Of a stretch of DNA of 54,042 bases, positions 17,497 to 25,641 are shown in pieces. Under the pieces are notes generated by a model, which was given only the letters and a program-made list of their open reading frames with translations, was not told where the DNA came from and made no database searches. The translations under genes were made by a program, and so were the position numbers. The number at the start of each line of letters is the position of its first letter. Within the stretch, counting starts at the first letter, position 1. This stretch comes from Sulfurimonas sp. (lineage in GTDB: Bacteria > Campylobacterota > Campylobacteria > Campylobacterales > Sulfurimonadaceae). The stretch lies in NCBI RefSeq assembly GCF_023229025.1, contig NZ_JALOAA010000014.1, positions 1 through 54,042 on the forward strand. The letters run 5' to 3'.

Positions 17497-17847
17497 TTAA
17501 AACGGTCTATCGTTTGCAGAAATCATATATGTTGTAAGCGCTTGCATATCCGGATCAAAAAGCGTCCTTATTTTTACAAGCTGCGGATCCATAACCGGCG
17601 CACGTGCAGGATCAATAATAGCCGGAGCCTGTCCTCTAAGATATGAGAGAAGTTCCTTCTCTTTTCCTATATATCCTCTAGCAATTGTAGATAACGATGG
17701 TCCAATTGTATCCACATTATCCTTGTGACATGCCACACACCCTTTTGCTTCAAATATCTCTTGACCTCTTTTGGCACTTATATCTTGAGCCCAAACACTA
17801 CACAAAAAAAGTGTTGAAACTGATAATCCTACTATTATTTTTTTCAT
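17497..17847 (-). CDS. Class I mono-haem cytochrome c
   Basis: This 116-residue periplasmic cytochrome has a signal peptide (cleavage near VWA-Q), a single CVACH motif after the helix GQEIFEAKG, and a likely Met ligand in APVMDPQL. The layout is that of class I c-type cytochromes of the c551/c552/c553 kind, which are soluble carriers accepting electrons from bc1 or dehydrogenases. It is the first gene of the multihaem cluster, 27 nt before the dodecahaem gene. It is preceded by an extended -10 (TGATATAAT) and an AAGGGG ribosome site, so it opens the operon and may feed electrons to it. Confidence 0.92.
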   Translation of the reverse strand: MKKIIVGLSVSTLFLCSVWAQDISAKRGQEIFEAKGCVACHKDNVDTIGPSLSTIARGYIGKEKELLSYLRGQAPAIIDPARAPVMDPQLVKIRTLFDPDMQALTTYMISANDRPF

Positions 17848-17880
17848 CTAAAGCCCCTTGTTTTAACTTAACAGTGCCCG

Positions 17881-17889
17881 ATTATATCA
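17881..17889 (-). promoter_or_regulatory. Promoter of the cytochrome cluster
   Basis: The minus strand reads TGATATAAT, a perfect extended -10, 33 nt before the ATG at 17847. No clear -35 is seen; the upstream stretch is A-rich with a run of ten A (minus strand), as in many Campylobacterota sigma70 promoters. No FNR-type box is present here, unlike the tetrahaem promoter. Confidence 0.65.
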
Positions 17890-17989
17890 TAACTTTTTCT
17901 AATTTTAATATGAATTAATCATCTTTTTTTTTTACTATTTTGTGCTTTTTCTTAACTTTTACTTGGGCAGTTATAGAGTCTGAACTCTT

Positions 17990-18060
17990 CTAAAATACCC
18001 CTTGTTTTAGGCATTTTACATATTTTAGAATAGATTATAAATTATGTAAAATGAGATTTT
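17990..18060 (+). other. Structured intergenic stretch with a terminator-like hairpin on the plus strand
   Basis: An 11-bp perfect inverted repeat (CATTTTACATA at 18012-18022, TATGTAAAATG at 18043-18053) is followed on the plus strand by GAGATTTTTTT. A smaller CTAAAA/TTTTAG stem lies just before it (17990-18010). No plus-strand gene ends here, so this could close an unannotated small RNA, or be an AT-rich coincidence in the gap after the aldehyde dehydrogenase gene. Confidence 0.25.
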
Positions 18061-18139
18061 TTTAACAGATTTAAGATTTTATATTACAAAATAAATATTT
18101 TTACTTTTAGTAACTTTGTAACTTTACTACTCTTATTTT

Positions 18140-19555
18140 TTAGCAGATAACGATACTTTTTATCTCACTCATCTCTTCAATAGCAAATCTAGGACCCTCT
18201 CGTCCTACACCACTAAGTTTTACTCCGCCATAAGGCTGAATGTCAAAACGTAGGGTCGGCATGTCGTTAATTACAACTCCTCCCGCATCAAGCTCATAGA
18301 TTGCTCTTTTTGTAATACTTAAGTCATTTGTAAAGATTGAAAATTGAAGTCCATAGGGAGAGTTATTTATACGTGGAAGTGCATCATCAAAACTCTCAAC
18401 TCTAACCAAGGAGACTATGGGAGCAAAAACCTCTTCACAAACAATCGCCATATCATCTCTAACATTGCTCATAACACAAGGGTAAAAAAGCCTTCCTTCT
18501 TTTCGTGGAGGCAACATTGCGATTGCACCCTCTTCTATGGCACTCTCCACCCACTCCATAGCTCTACTGCAAGCCTCTTCATCAATAAGAGGACCCATAA
18601 AAGTATCCTCTTCATAAGGAGAGCCGACAACAAGTTTCTTTGTCTCATCTGCCATCTTTTGTGCAAATGCATCATATATTTTTGCATTTACATAGATACG
18701 TTGAAGGGAGATACAAACTTGTCCGGAGTTTACAAATGCACCCATAACACATCTCGAAGCCGCCAAATCCAAATCTGCACTCTCATCAATATAGGTTGCA
18801 GCATTTCCTCCAAGCTCAAGCGATATTTTTTTAATTCCGGCATTTTTTGTAATTATGTTACCTACAGGAACGCTACCCGTAAAGCTTATAACACGAGGAA
18901 TATCGCTTGTTATAAGCGCATTGCCAACCTCTGCATCACCGTAAACGACACTCAGAGCATCTTTTATCGCATACTCACTCTCTATAAAAAGTTTTGCAAA
19001 TTTATAAGCAGTAAGCGGGGCTTCAGGAGTCGGCTTCAATACAACACTATTGCCTGCTACTAATGCAGGAGCTAGCTTATGCGCTACTAAATTGAGTGGA
19101 AAATTAAAAGGAGTAATTGCAACAACAACCCCCGCACTCTCTCGAATAAAAAAGGCTGTCGTTTTTTTGCCGCTTATCGTAGCGTCTGTATTGATAGTCT
19201 CACCGTGCATAGTGCGCATAGTCTCGGCAGAAATTGTTACAGTCTCTATACATCTGTCAACTTCTACTCTTGCAAAAGCGATAGGTTTTCCCACTTCATC
19301 TGTAATTGTCTTTGCTATATCTTCTCTATTTTCTTTTAGTTTTTTAGCAACATCTAAAAGCCACTCGCACCTCTGCGAAATAGTGCTTTTTCTAGCCTCT
19401 TTGGCTGCCTCTTTAGCGATAAGGAGTGCTCTGTTTGCATCATCTGCACTACAGACTGCTGATGAAGAGACTATCTCGCCACTGTATGGACTTACTCTAT
19501 GCGTCAACTCTTTGCTTGAGACCTCTTTTGAGCCAAAAAATATATTTGCAACCAT
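18140..19555 (-). CDS. NAD(P)-dependent aldehyde dehydrogenase
   Basis: This 471-residue protein is a full-length ALDH-superfamily enzyme that oxidises an aldehyde to the acid. The catalytic features are the oxyanion Asn in TPFNFPLNLVAHKLAPAL, the Glu in SLELGGNAA, the nucleophile Cys in NSGQVCISLQR and the C-terminal block PYGGVKLSGVGREG. The short length and GQVCISLQR motif are closest to the lactaldehyde/glyceraldehyde/phosphonoacetaldehyde branch, but the substrate cannot be assigned. It has no signal peptide, so it is cytoplasmic. The gene stands alone, divergent from a thioredoxin-like gene, with a GGAGGG ribosome site before the ATG. Confidence 0.93.
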   Translation of the reverse strand: MVANIFFGSKEVSSKELTHRVSPYSGEIVSSSAVCSADDANRALLIAKEAAKEARKSTISQRCEWLLDVAKKLKENREDIAKTITDEVGKPIAFARVEVDRCIETVTISAETMRTMHGETINTDATISGKKTTAFFIRESAGVVVAITPFNFPLNLVAHKLAPALVAGNSVVLKPTPEAPLTAYKFAKLFIESEYAIKDALSVVYGDAEVGNALITSDIPRVISFTGSVPVGNIITKNAGIKKISLELGGNAATYIDESADLDLAASRCVMGAFVNSGQVCISLQRIYVNAKIYDAFAQKMADETKKLVVGSPYEEDTFMGPLIDEEACSRAMEWVESAIEEGAIAMLPPRKEGRLFYPCVMSNVRDDMAIVCEEVFAPIVSLVRVESFDDALPRINNSPYGLQFSIFTNDLSITKRAIYELDAGGVVINDMPTLRFDIQPYGGVKLSGVGREGPRFAIEEMSEIKSIVIC

Positions 19556-19592
19556 AAAAACCCTCCTACCTCATTGTTTTTATTATTATGTT

Positions 19593-19598
19593 ATTATA
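19593..19598 (-). promoter_or_regulatory. Promoter of the aldehyde dehydrogenase gene
   Basis: The minus strand carries TATAAT 37 nt before the start codon, with TTCCAA 17 nt further upstream as a weak -35. It sits in the 76-bp divergent gap shared with the thioredoxin-like gene. Confidence 0.45.
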
Positions 19599-19631
19599 GT
19601 GTAAAATAATACTCTTTGGAATTTAAAATAA

Positions 19632-20027
19632 ATGAAACTTTTTACACTCCTGTTTATACTTTTTACAACTCTTTATAGTGCCGAACTTAACTGGCTTAAC
19701 GACTATGACAAAGCACTAAAACAAGCTCAAAAAGAGAGTAAGGGAGTTTACCTTTTTATCGGTGCCGATGTATGTAGATGGTGTGAAAGATTTAAAAAAC
19801 TTACACTATCAAACCAAAAAGCAATCGATAGACTTCAAGAGGAGTATGTGCTTCTGTACCTCTCAAGAGATAGACACGAAATACCTAAACAGTTTGTGAC
19901 TAAGGGCGTTCCAAGACACTATTTTCTGACAAGCAAAGGCGAGGTAATACATGCTGATAGAGGAAGCAGAGAGATTGATGGTTTTTTAAATCTCATAGAA
20001 GAGGTAAATCTTAAAAAAGAGCCCTAG
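19632..20027 (+). CDS. Periplasmic thioredoxin-fold protein with CRWC active site
   Basis: This 131-residue protein has a short signal peptide (cleavage near LYS-AEL). It has a thioredoxin-like core: YDKALKQAQKESKGVYLFIG, then the redox pair CRWC (ADVCRWCERF), then TKGVPRHYFLTSKGEV with the cis-Pro loop (GVP). It resembles the DUF255/thioredoxin_7 group rather than classical TrxA (CGPC). The likely role is thiol-disulfide exchange in the periplasm, for instance on sulfur-metabolism proteins or cytochromes; the substrate is unknown. Its end overlaps the convergent yraN gene by 4 bp. Confidence 0.85.
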   Translation: MKLFTLLFILFTTLYSAELNWLNDYDKALKQAQKESKGVYLFIGADVCRWCERFKKLTLSNQKAIDRLQEEYVLLYLSRDRHEIPKQFVTKGVPRHYFLTSKGEVIHADRGSREIDGFLNLIEEVNLKKEP

Positions 20028-20353
20028 AGCGTAATGTTCTCTATAAACTCTATCTTCTTATCCACAACAATTAAAGCATCAAAAACAAAATCCACATCCA
20101 AAGAGCTCTTCTTCATATAGACATGTGCTGTTTTTATGATTTTAGAGAGCTTGCTTTTTGTAATATTTAAAACGGCACTCTCATAATCCAATCCGCTCTT
20201 AACCTCTACAAAATGCAAAACACTCTCTTTTGAAGCTATTATATCTATCTCGCCAAAACGGGAGTAAAAGTTTCGCTCTATTATGCCAAACCCGTTATCT
20301 GCAAGAAACTGACAAGCGATATCTTCTGCCGTATTCCCTTTGGCTCTGCTCAT
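20024..20353 (-). CDS. yraN: YraN family (UPF0102) nuclease-fold protein
   Basis: This 109-residue protein has the family signature: GNTAEDIACQFLADNGFGIIERNF, then GEIDIIA and HFVEVKS, which form the D-ExK core of the PD-(D/E)xK nuclease fold. The function is not established; a Holliday-junction-resolvase-like role is suspected from the fold. It starts directly at the stop codon of the formate dehydrogenase gene (end at 20354) and is likely co-transcribed with it. Confidence 0.9.
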   Translation of the reverse strand: MSRAKGNTAEDIACQFLADNGFGIIERNFYSRFGEIDIIASKESVLHFVEVKSGLDYESAVLNITKSKLSKIIKTAHVYMKKSSLDVDFVFDALIVVDKKIEFIENITL

Positions 20354-22417
20354 CTACGTATTTACTACTTCAACTTTTACAGATTTAAAAGCAGCCGTTA
20401 AAATAAGTTCGTCACTCTCATCTCCAAAGAGTGAATTTATCTTTGAGTCTGCGTAGTGAAACGTTACAAAAAGAGTTTTTGGCTCCACTTTGTCCGTAAA
20501 TCTTACTTTAAGAGGCTTTGTCTCCCCATGCTGTGTTCTTAAGATAACACGTTTGCTCCTAAAATCATCCGCATCACCACTATTTACAAGTAAAATATCC
20601 TCATCATATCTATCCACTAGACTAAGTGTCTGCTTTGTTTGTGCCGCATTATTATACATGGCTATCGTTCTTCCGGTTGTAAGATAGTAGCCTCTATCTT
20701 TTTGCTCAACTATCTCCTGAAGCATATTGCGTAACTTGTATTGGTGGTAGTGAAATTCGCCTAAACCGTCATCTGTTCTAAAGTCTAGCTGATGCAAAAT
20801 CGGAGTATCTTCTGTATGAACAGGCCACTGAAGCCCACGCTTACGATGTCTTTGAAGCCTGCTATATGACGCTCCGCTAAAACGGCGATAAGCAACTTCA
20901 CGAACCTCATCCCAAATCTCGTTTGAGTTTTTATAGGAACTTTTTCCACCCATTTTATTATCAAGAAGTTGTAAAACCTCCCAATCATCAGGCAAGTCAG
21001 ACTCTACAAGCGGTTGAGAGAGGTGAAGTCTTCTCATAGCATTTACATATACCCCTGTTTTCTCATATGCTGATTTTACGCCTATAATTATGTCTGCTTT
21101 TGCCGTAATATCCGTTACAAAAAGCTCCTGAACCATTATAAACTCTAAGTTGCTTATTGCTCTGTCAACTTTATTTATATTTGGATGGATGTGTGTTAAA
21201 TCCTCTCCGATATTAAGCACCGCTTTTAAGCGTCCTTCGAGCATCTCATCGACAAGCTGTGGAGTCATAAGCCCCACCTCTTTTGGCTCTTGATAATCAG
21301 GGTCATAATATGGAAGCATCCCCATATCACATGCGCCCTGAACATTATTTTGACCTCTTAAAGGCATAAGCCCTGCCCCTACTTTTCCTATATTTCCAGT
21401 CATTAGTGCAAGATGTGTTATAGCCATAACCGCATAGGAGCCGTCAATATGTTCAGTAATCCCAAGACCCCAAAAAATCATGGATCTCTTAAGTGCATAC
21501 TCCCTTGCTACCTTTGGAATTGTCTTGCTTAACTGCTCATACCCCTTGATATTTTCAAAATATTTCGGATCGGCGTAAGGGTCGTTTAAAATCTTATCCT
21601 TAAACTCTGCAAACCCTTTAGTACGCTCCGCTATAAAGCTCTCATCATAAAGCTCTTCGCTAATAATGACATGTGCGAGCATATTTAAAACAAGCAGATT
21701 TGCCTCATAAGGCATTATCGCCTTATATTTTGCAAAGCGGTGGAGTTTTATCTCTCTAACATCAAAAACAGCTAGATTGTCATGTTTTTGCGCCATATCA
21801 ACAATACGATTTGCAATAATAGGATGAGCTTCTGTCGTATTTGAGCCGATAACTATCATAAACTCACAGTTGTAGATATCATTGTAAGGATTTGTAGCAG
21901 CGCCCTCTCCAATAGTTGTACGCATCCCTTTAAGAGAAGGTGAGTGGCAGACTCTAGCACAGTTATCTACATGCGGGGAGTTAAGCGTGTGACGTGTAAA
22001 CTTCTGAAAAAAATAGACGCTCTCGCATGAGGTTCTAGCACCACCAATAGATGCTATACTTTTTCTGCCGTATTTGGCTTGAATCTCTTTTAGCTTCATG
22101 GCAGCGGCAGTTGTGGCACTATCTAGATTACTCTCATACCAAACATCATCAAAATCAACTAACGATGATGCAATAGCCTCCTTTATAGATGGGTTTTTAT
22201 CTAAAAAACTCTTTTTTATTCTTGGGACTCTAAGACGCTCTTTTGAGTCAACAAAGTCAAATCCATACTTCCCTTTTATGCAGAGCTTTCCTTGCGAAAC
22301 AACTCCATCTTTATGCGCGAATATCTTTTGAATTTTATTATCTTTTACATGTGCAGCAATATCGCAGCCGACACCACAGTACGTACAAACACTATCTATT
22401 GTCTGGGTATTTTCCAT
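20354..22417 (-). CDS. Molybdopterin oxidoreductase, formate dehydrogenase alpha type (Cys form)
   Basis: This 687-residue protein carries an N-terminal 4Fe-4S binding set (C11, C14, C18, C46) and the bis-MGD oxidoreductase fold. The active-site loop VDNCARVCHSPS has Cys157 followed by His158, at the place where E. coli FdhF carries selenocysteine-His, which argues for a formate dehydrogenase. It has no Tat signal or ferredoxin-like N-terminal extension, so it is cytoplasmic and FdhF-like. Other family blocks are GLGITEHIDGS and LRGQNNVQGACDMG. No beta or gamma subunit gene lies nearby; the partner must be elsewhere, or the enzyme acts with a soluble carrier. An assimilatory nitrate reductase is less likely given the CH motif. 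Confidence 0.85.
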   Translation of the reverse strand: MENTQTIDSVCTYCGVGCDIAAHVKDNKIQKIFAHKDGVVSQGKLCIKGKYGFDFVDSKERLRVPRIKKSFLDKNPSIKEAIASSLVDFDDVWYESNLDSATTAAAMKLKEIQAKYGRKSIASIGGARTSCESVYFFQKFTRHTLNSPHVDNCARVCHSPSLKGMRTTIGEGAATNPYNDIYNCEFMIVIGSNTTEAHPIIANRIVDMAQKHDNLAVFDVREIKLHRFAKYKAIMPYEANLLVLNMLAHVIISEELYDESFIAERTKGFAEFKDKILNDPYADPKYFENIKGYEQLSKTIPKVAREYALKRSMIFWGLGITEHIDGSYAVMAITHLALMTGNIGKVGAGLMPLRGQNNVQGACDMGMLPYYDPDYQEPKEVGLMTPQLVDEMLEGRLKAVLNIGEDLTHIHPNINKVDRAISNLEFIMVQELFVTDITAKADIIIGVKSAYEKTGVYVNAMRRLHLSQPLVESDLPDDWEVLQLLDNKMGGKSSYKNSNEIWDEVREVAYRRFSGASYSRLQRHRKRGLQWPVHTEDTPILHQLDFRTDDGLGEFHYHQYKLRNMLQEIVEQKDRGYYLTTGRTIAMYNNAAQTKQTLSLVDRYDEDILLVNSGDADDFRSKRVILRTQHGETKPLKVRFTDKVEPKTLFVTFHYADSKINSLFGDESDELILTAAFKSVKVEVVNT

Positions 22418-22470
22418 CTGTAACTCTCAAATCTTAATTTTTACATAAAATTTTATCTTTTTTATATTAA

Positions 22471-23961
22471 TCAAAGAGGAGTTTTAAATTTTTCTATCAA
22501 GATGCCATATCCCATAACCGTTATCATTGGGGATATAGAGGCAAATGCCATAAGTCCCAATCCATCCATTAGCGGGTCTCTTCCATCTATATTTATTGCC
22601 AAATATAGCCCAAATGCCGTAACTATCGGCACGGTAATCGCTGATGTTGTAACCCCGCCCAAATCAAAAGCAAAAGCTACGATATCTTTTGGAGCAAACA
22701 GGGCAAGCAAAATTGCCAGCATATAAAAAAATGCGATATAGAACCAAATGTCGCCTCCGCTTACTATCTTATATACGCCGATTAAGATGCCCATACCGAC
22801 ACCAAGAGCGACCAATAGCCTTATCATTTTAACGTTTATCTGCTTCTCTGACATTTTGTCTGCTTGTTTTATAACTGCAACCAAAGCAGGTTCTGCCATA
22901 GTTGTACCAAACCCTATTAAAAATGCAAACAGATATATAAAAAAAACATTATTCATAATTACCAGATTTTGAGCAATTGACTCTCCTATAGGAAAGAGTC
23001 CGAGCTTTATTCCAACGATAAAACCGTAAAGTCCTAAAATCAAAAAGATAAATCCAAATACTACTCTACTAACATTTGGCAGTGGCTTTCTAATCACAAA
23101 GTATTGAAAAATAACAATAGTTGCAATAATTGGCAAGATGTTTTTAAATGTATCAAAGAGATCTACAATAACCTTTGTTATGCTAAAGCCACCGATATAG
23201 TGAGCCTTATCTTCTGCTTCATTTGCTATATATTGGACTTGCGATAAGAAGCCCTCATCAAGAGCAAAAATTCCGTAGAGTTGTATACCAATCATTGGAG
23301 TGATAGTAGCAAGGGCTACAAACCCAAAACCGTCTCTTAAGGCACTTCTCTCTTTAATCGCTGAAGCTATCCCAATACCAATAGCTACAATAAGAGGAAC
23401 AGTCGCAACATTAGTAGCAATAACCCCTGAATCATGAGCAAGTCCTATAATCTCACGAGGGGTAAAGTATGTAATAATCAAAACAATCGCATACCCTATA
23501 ATGATAATCTTTGAAATTGACCATCCATAGATGGTTCTAATAATACCAAAGGCGGTAATTGCACCGACACTTGTCGCGATTATAAGTCGAAGCACTAAAG
23601 CATCAAGTGCACCGTTTGTAATGGCTTGAATTTGAGAAGCAACGGCTATTATGGCAGGTTCGGCTATAGAGGCGCTAAAGCCCAAAGCAAAACCAAATAG
23701 TGCAAACCAAAATATAGATTTTTTCTCCAAAAATTCACTTGAGAGACTATTTCCAAGCCCAAATACTCCAATCTCAAGCCCCATTAAGAAGAATGTTATC
23801 CCGATAGTAACTATAAAAAAGCCAAAAACTAAAGAGTCTAAATCATCCGGAACACTCTGAAAAACAAAGATTTGAAATCCTGCGATAATAAGCAGAATCG
23901 GAATTAGATTTAAAAATGATTCTATAAAAGTTTTTTTAAACTCTTTTATTAGTTCTAGCAT
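22471..23961 (-). CDS. DUF1538 membrane protein with internal duplication
   Basis: This 496-residue protein has about 12 membrane segments arranged as two homologous halves. Repeated signatures are GFSASIAEPAIIAVASQ versus GFGTTMAEPALVAVIKQ, MGLEIGVFGLG versus VGIKLGLFPIG, and DGFGFVALATITPMIGIQLYGI versus DGLGLMAFASISPMITVMGYGI. The paired AEPA motifs within helices suggest a transporter or channel with inverted or tandem repeats. The family has no established function. Its start overlaps the stop of the CBS gene (TAATG), and a P-II-like gene precedes that, so the three form one operon. Confidence 0.85.
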   Translation of the reverse strand: MLELIKEFKKTFIESFLNLIPILLIIAGFQIFVFQSVPDDLDSLVFGFFIVTIGITFFLMGLEIGVFGLGNSLSSEFLEKKSIFWFALFGFALGFSASIAEPAIIAVASQIQAITNGALDALVLRLIIATSVGAITAFGIIRTIYGWSISKIIIIGYAIVLIITYFTPREIIGLAHDSGVIATNVATVPLIVAIGIGIASAIKERSALRDGFGFVALATITPMIGIQLYGIFALDEGFLSQVQYIANEAEDKAHYIGGFSITKVIVDLFDTFKNILPIIATIVIFQYFVIRKPLPNVSRVVFGFIFLILGLYGFIVGIKLGLFPIGESIAQNLVIMNNVFFIYLFAFLIGFGTTMAEPALVAVIKQADKMSEKQINVKMIRLLVALGVGMGILIGVYKIVSGGDIWFYIAFFYMLAILLALFAPKDIVAFAFDLGGVTTSAITVPIVTAFGLYLAINIDGRDPLMDGLGLMAFASISPMITVMGYGILIEKFKTPL

Positions 23962-24350
23962 TAATCCACCAAACTCATCAAATAGTCGGTTAAATCAGTG
24001 ATTGAGAGTACGCCTTTGAGTTCGTTATTGTCTGTTACTACAACTCTTTTGATATTATGCTCTATCATTGTTTTTGCAGCATACTTTACATCTATTTTTC
24101 CAGAGACGCTAAAAGCGGGCTTGTTATATATGTCGTAAACATTTAGAAGCTCTATATCGCCATCTTCTGCCAATATTGCTTTTAATATCTCTGTATTTGT
24201 AATTATTCCATAAGCATCGCTAGGTGAATTTTTATCAACAATCAGTGATTTTAGCTTCTTCTCTTTCATAAGCGAGAGTGCCTCTTTTAACGTTGCGTAA
24301 GGCTTAATCGTAGTTACACTCTTCTTCATAACATTCTCTACTATCATCAT
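23961..24350 (-). CDS. CBS-domain-pair protein
   Basis: This 129-residue cytoplasmic protein consists of two CBS motifs (about residues 5-62 and 70-129), with VMKKSVTTIKPYATLKEALSL, YGIITNTEIL and GVLSITDLTDYLMS blocks. CBS pairs bind adenosine nucleotides and sense energy state. It sits between the P-II-like gene (6 nt away) and the DUF1538 gene (overlap TAATG). The probable job is to gate or regulate the DUF1538 membrane protein. Two ATGs lie in tandem at the start; GGAGAAG suits either. Confidence 0.88.
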   Translation of the reverse strand: MMIVENVMKKSVTTIKPYATLKEALSLMKEKKLKSLIVDKNSPSDAYGIITNTEILKAILAEDGDIELLNVYDIYNKPAFSVSGKIDVKYAAKTMIEHNIKRVVVTDNNELKGVLSITDLTDYLMSLVD

Positions 24351-24356
24351 CTTCTC

Positions 24357-24707
24357 CTATAGGTTCTCTTCAAGTTTAATTGATTCTTCAAATACTTTAA
24401 GTAGCTCTCTATCAAGCCCTATCATGTGTGAAATCGGCATTGTAAAAGCGATACAATCTGTCGGATTGTTTTGTATCTCCATGTTTATTGCTTTGAGGAC
24501 TGTTTTTGATAGCTTCTCTTCTAAGATATAAATAATCACAGATTGGTTTCCTTCAAAAGTAAGAGCAAAAAAACTCTTTTTCTCCTTTGAGCTGCTTCCT
24601 CTTCCTTGAAGAGTAGTGCTGCCACTAGCACCGGCATCTTTTGCAACGGTTTTTAGAGTATCCTCATATTCACTTGATGTTATTACAGTCAAAACCACAA
24701 ATTTCAT
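24357..24707 (-). CDS. P-II-like regulatory protein
   Basis: This 116-residue protein looks like a divergent GlnB/P-II-family trimer subunit: an N-terminal strand (MKFVVLTVITSSEYEDTLKTV), a Gly-rich loop at the T-loop position (GASGSTTLQGRGSSSKEKK) and a helix-strand half (SVIIYILEEKLSKTVLKAI). The uridylylation Tyr of GlnB is not evident. It is the first gene of the operon with the CBS and DUF1538 genes, with a strong ribosome site (AAGGAGCAAAGAG). P-II-like proteins commonly bind and regulate an adjacent transporter. Confidence 0.75.
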   Translation of the reverse strand: MKFVVLTVITSSEYEDTLKTVAKDAGASGSTTLQGRGSSSKEKKSFFALTFEGNQSVIIYILEEKLSKTVLKAINMEIQNNPTDCIAFTMPISHMIGLDRELLKVFEESIKLEENL

Positions 24708-24797
24708 CTCTTTGCTCCTTTAAATTTGATAAATTCTATCATATTTTTTACAATAAAAAGATAAAATACATGTTAGTTAAAACAGTGGAGATACATA

Positions 24798-25628
24798 ATG
24801 AACAAGCTTAAAACCTTAGTAGCTGTAGATTTTTCAAAAGACAGCCTTACGGTACTACAAAAAGCTATAGACTTTACAAAAAAATTCAATGGAGACGTAC
24901 ATGTTGTTCATGTCGTCGAGAACTCATTTTTTTCTAAAAAAAAAGATCTCTCTTACATAAGAGAGCATAGCATTAAAGTGTTAAATGAAAAATTTCCTGC
25001 CATTAAAGATGAAAACTTCCACTGTGTCAGCGGGAAAATAAGAAGCGAGGTAGCAAAAGCTGCGCAAATTTTAAATAGTGATTTGATTATTATGGGCAAA
25101 AGCGGAGAGACTTATTTTCTGGGCGATTCTTATATGGGTTCACACACAAAAGATATAATCAGAAATTCTCTTATTCCTGTTTTGGTTGTAAAAAGTGACC
25201 ATGAGTTAAAATACAAAAATCTTTTAATGCTTACAGATTTCTCTAATGACTCAAGAAAAGCTATAAGAAAAGTAGTCAATATATTTCCCAATCTGCATAT
25301 AAAACTTTTAAACTTTTATACAGTTCCGTTTGAAAACAGATTGAACAATTATGGGTTTAATGACTCAGACCTTGCTGAGTATCAACTCTCTTTAATGCAA
25401 GAGTCTACTGAAAAATTAGATATTTTTATAAGCTCTTTAGAACTACCAAAAGATGTAAAGATATCGGGTAGAGTACGTAAAAGTTCGCTAAATCCGAAAC
25501 TATTTGAGAGTGAAGTTAAGGATATTGTTTTTGATATAGTAGCAGTTCATACAACAGGCAAAATAAGTTTTTATGCACTTGATATACTAGAAGGCTCAGA
25601 AAAAGATGTCGTTATCTTAAAAGTGTAA
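24798..25628 (+). CDS. Tandem universal stress protein (two UspA domains)
   Basis: This 276-residue cytoplasmic protein starts with the Usp strand KTLVAVDFSKDSLTVLQKA. It contains an ATP-loop-like GKSGETYFLGDSYMGSHTKDI followed by LIPVLVVKS, then a second, degenerate Usp domain (YKNLLMLTDFSNDSRKAIRKV) whose C-terminal G-2xG loop is lost. The first domain probably binds ATP and the second may be structural. It is divergent from the P-II/CBS/DUF1538 operon with a 90-bp shared control region, and convergent with hom. Confidence 0.85.
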   Translation: MNKLKTLVAVDFSKDSLTVLQKAIDFTKKFNGDVHVVHVVENSFFSKKKDLSYIREHSIKVLNEKFPAIKDENFHCVSGKIRSEVAKAAQILNSDLIIMGKSGETYFLGDSYMGSHTKDIIRNSLIPVLVVKSDHELKYKNLLMLTDFSNDSRKAIRKVVNIFPNLHIKLLNFYTVPFENRLNNYGFNDSDLAEYQLSLMQESTEKLDIFISSLELPKDVKISGRVRKSSLNPKLFESEVKDIVFDIVAVHTTGKISFYALDILEGSEKDVVILKV

Positions 25629-25641
25629 GGAGTTACTAGCC

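Noticed and set aside
18344..19604. Long plus-strand open frames (239 and 184 codons) opposite the aldehyde dehydrogenase
   Set aside because: The aldehyde dehydrogenase has all catalytic motifs in its own frame; the opposite frames show no domain or start signals.
21920..21980. Possible selenocysteine formate dehydrogenase
   Set aside because: The active-site codon is a normal Cys codon (VDNCARVCHSP), with no in-frame TGA, so no selenocysteine is needed.
24727..24742. FNR-like half-sites (TTGAT ... ATCA) between the P-II-like and Usp genes
   Set aside because: The spacing and symmetry are wrong for a CRP/FNR box.
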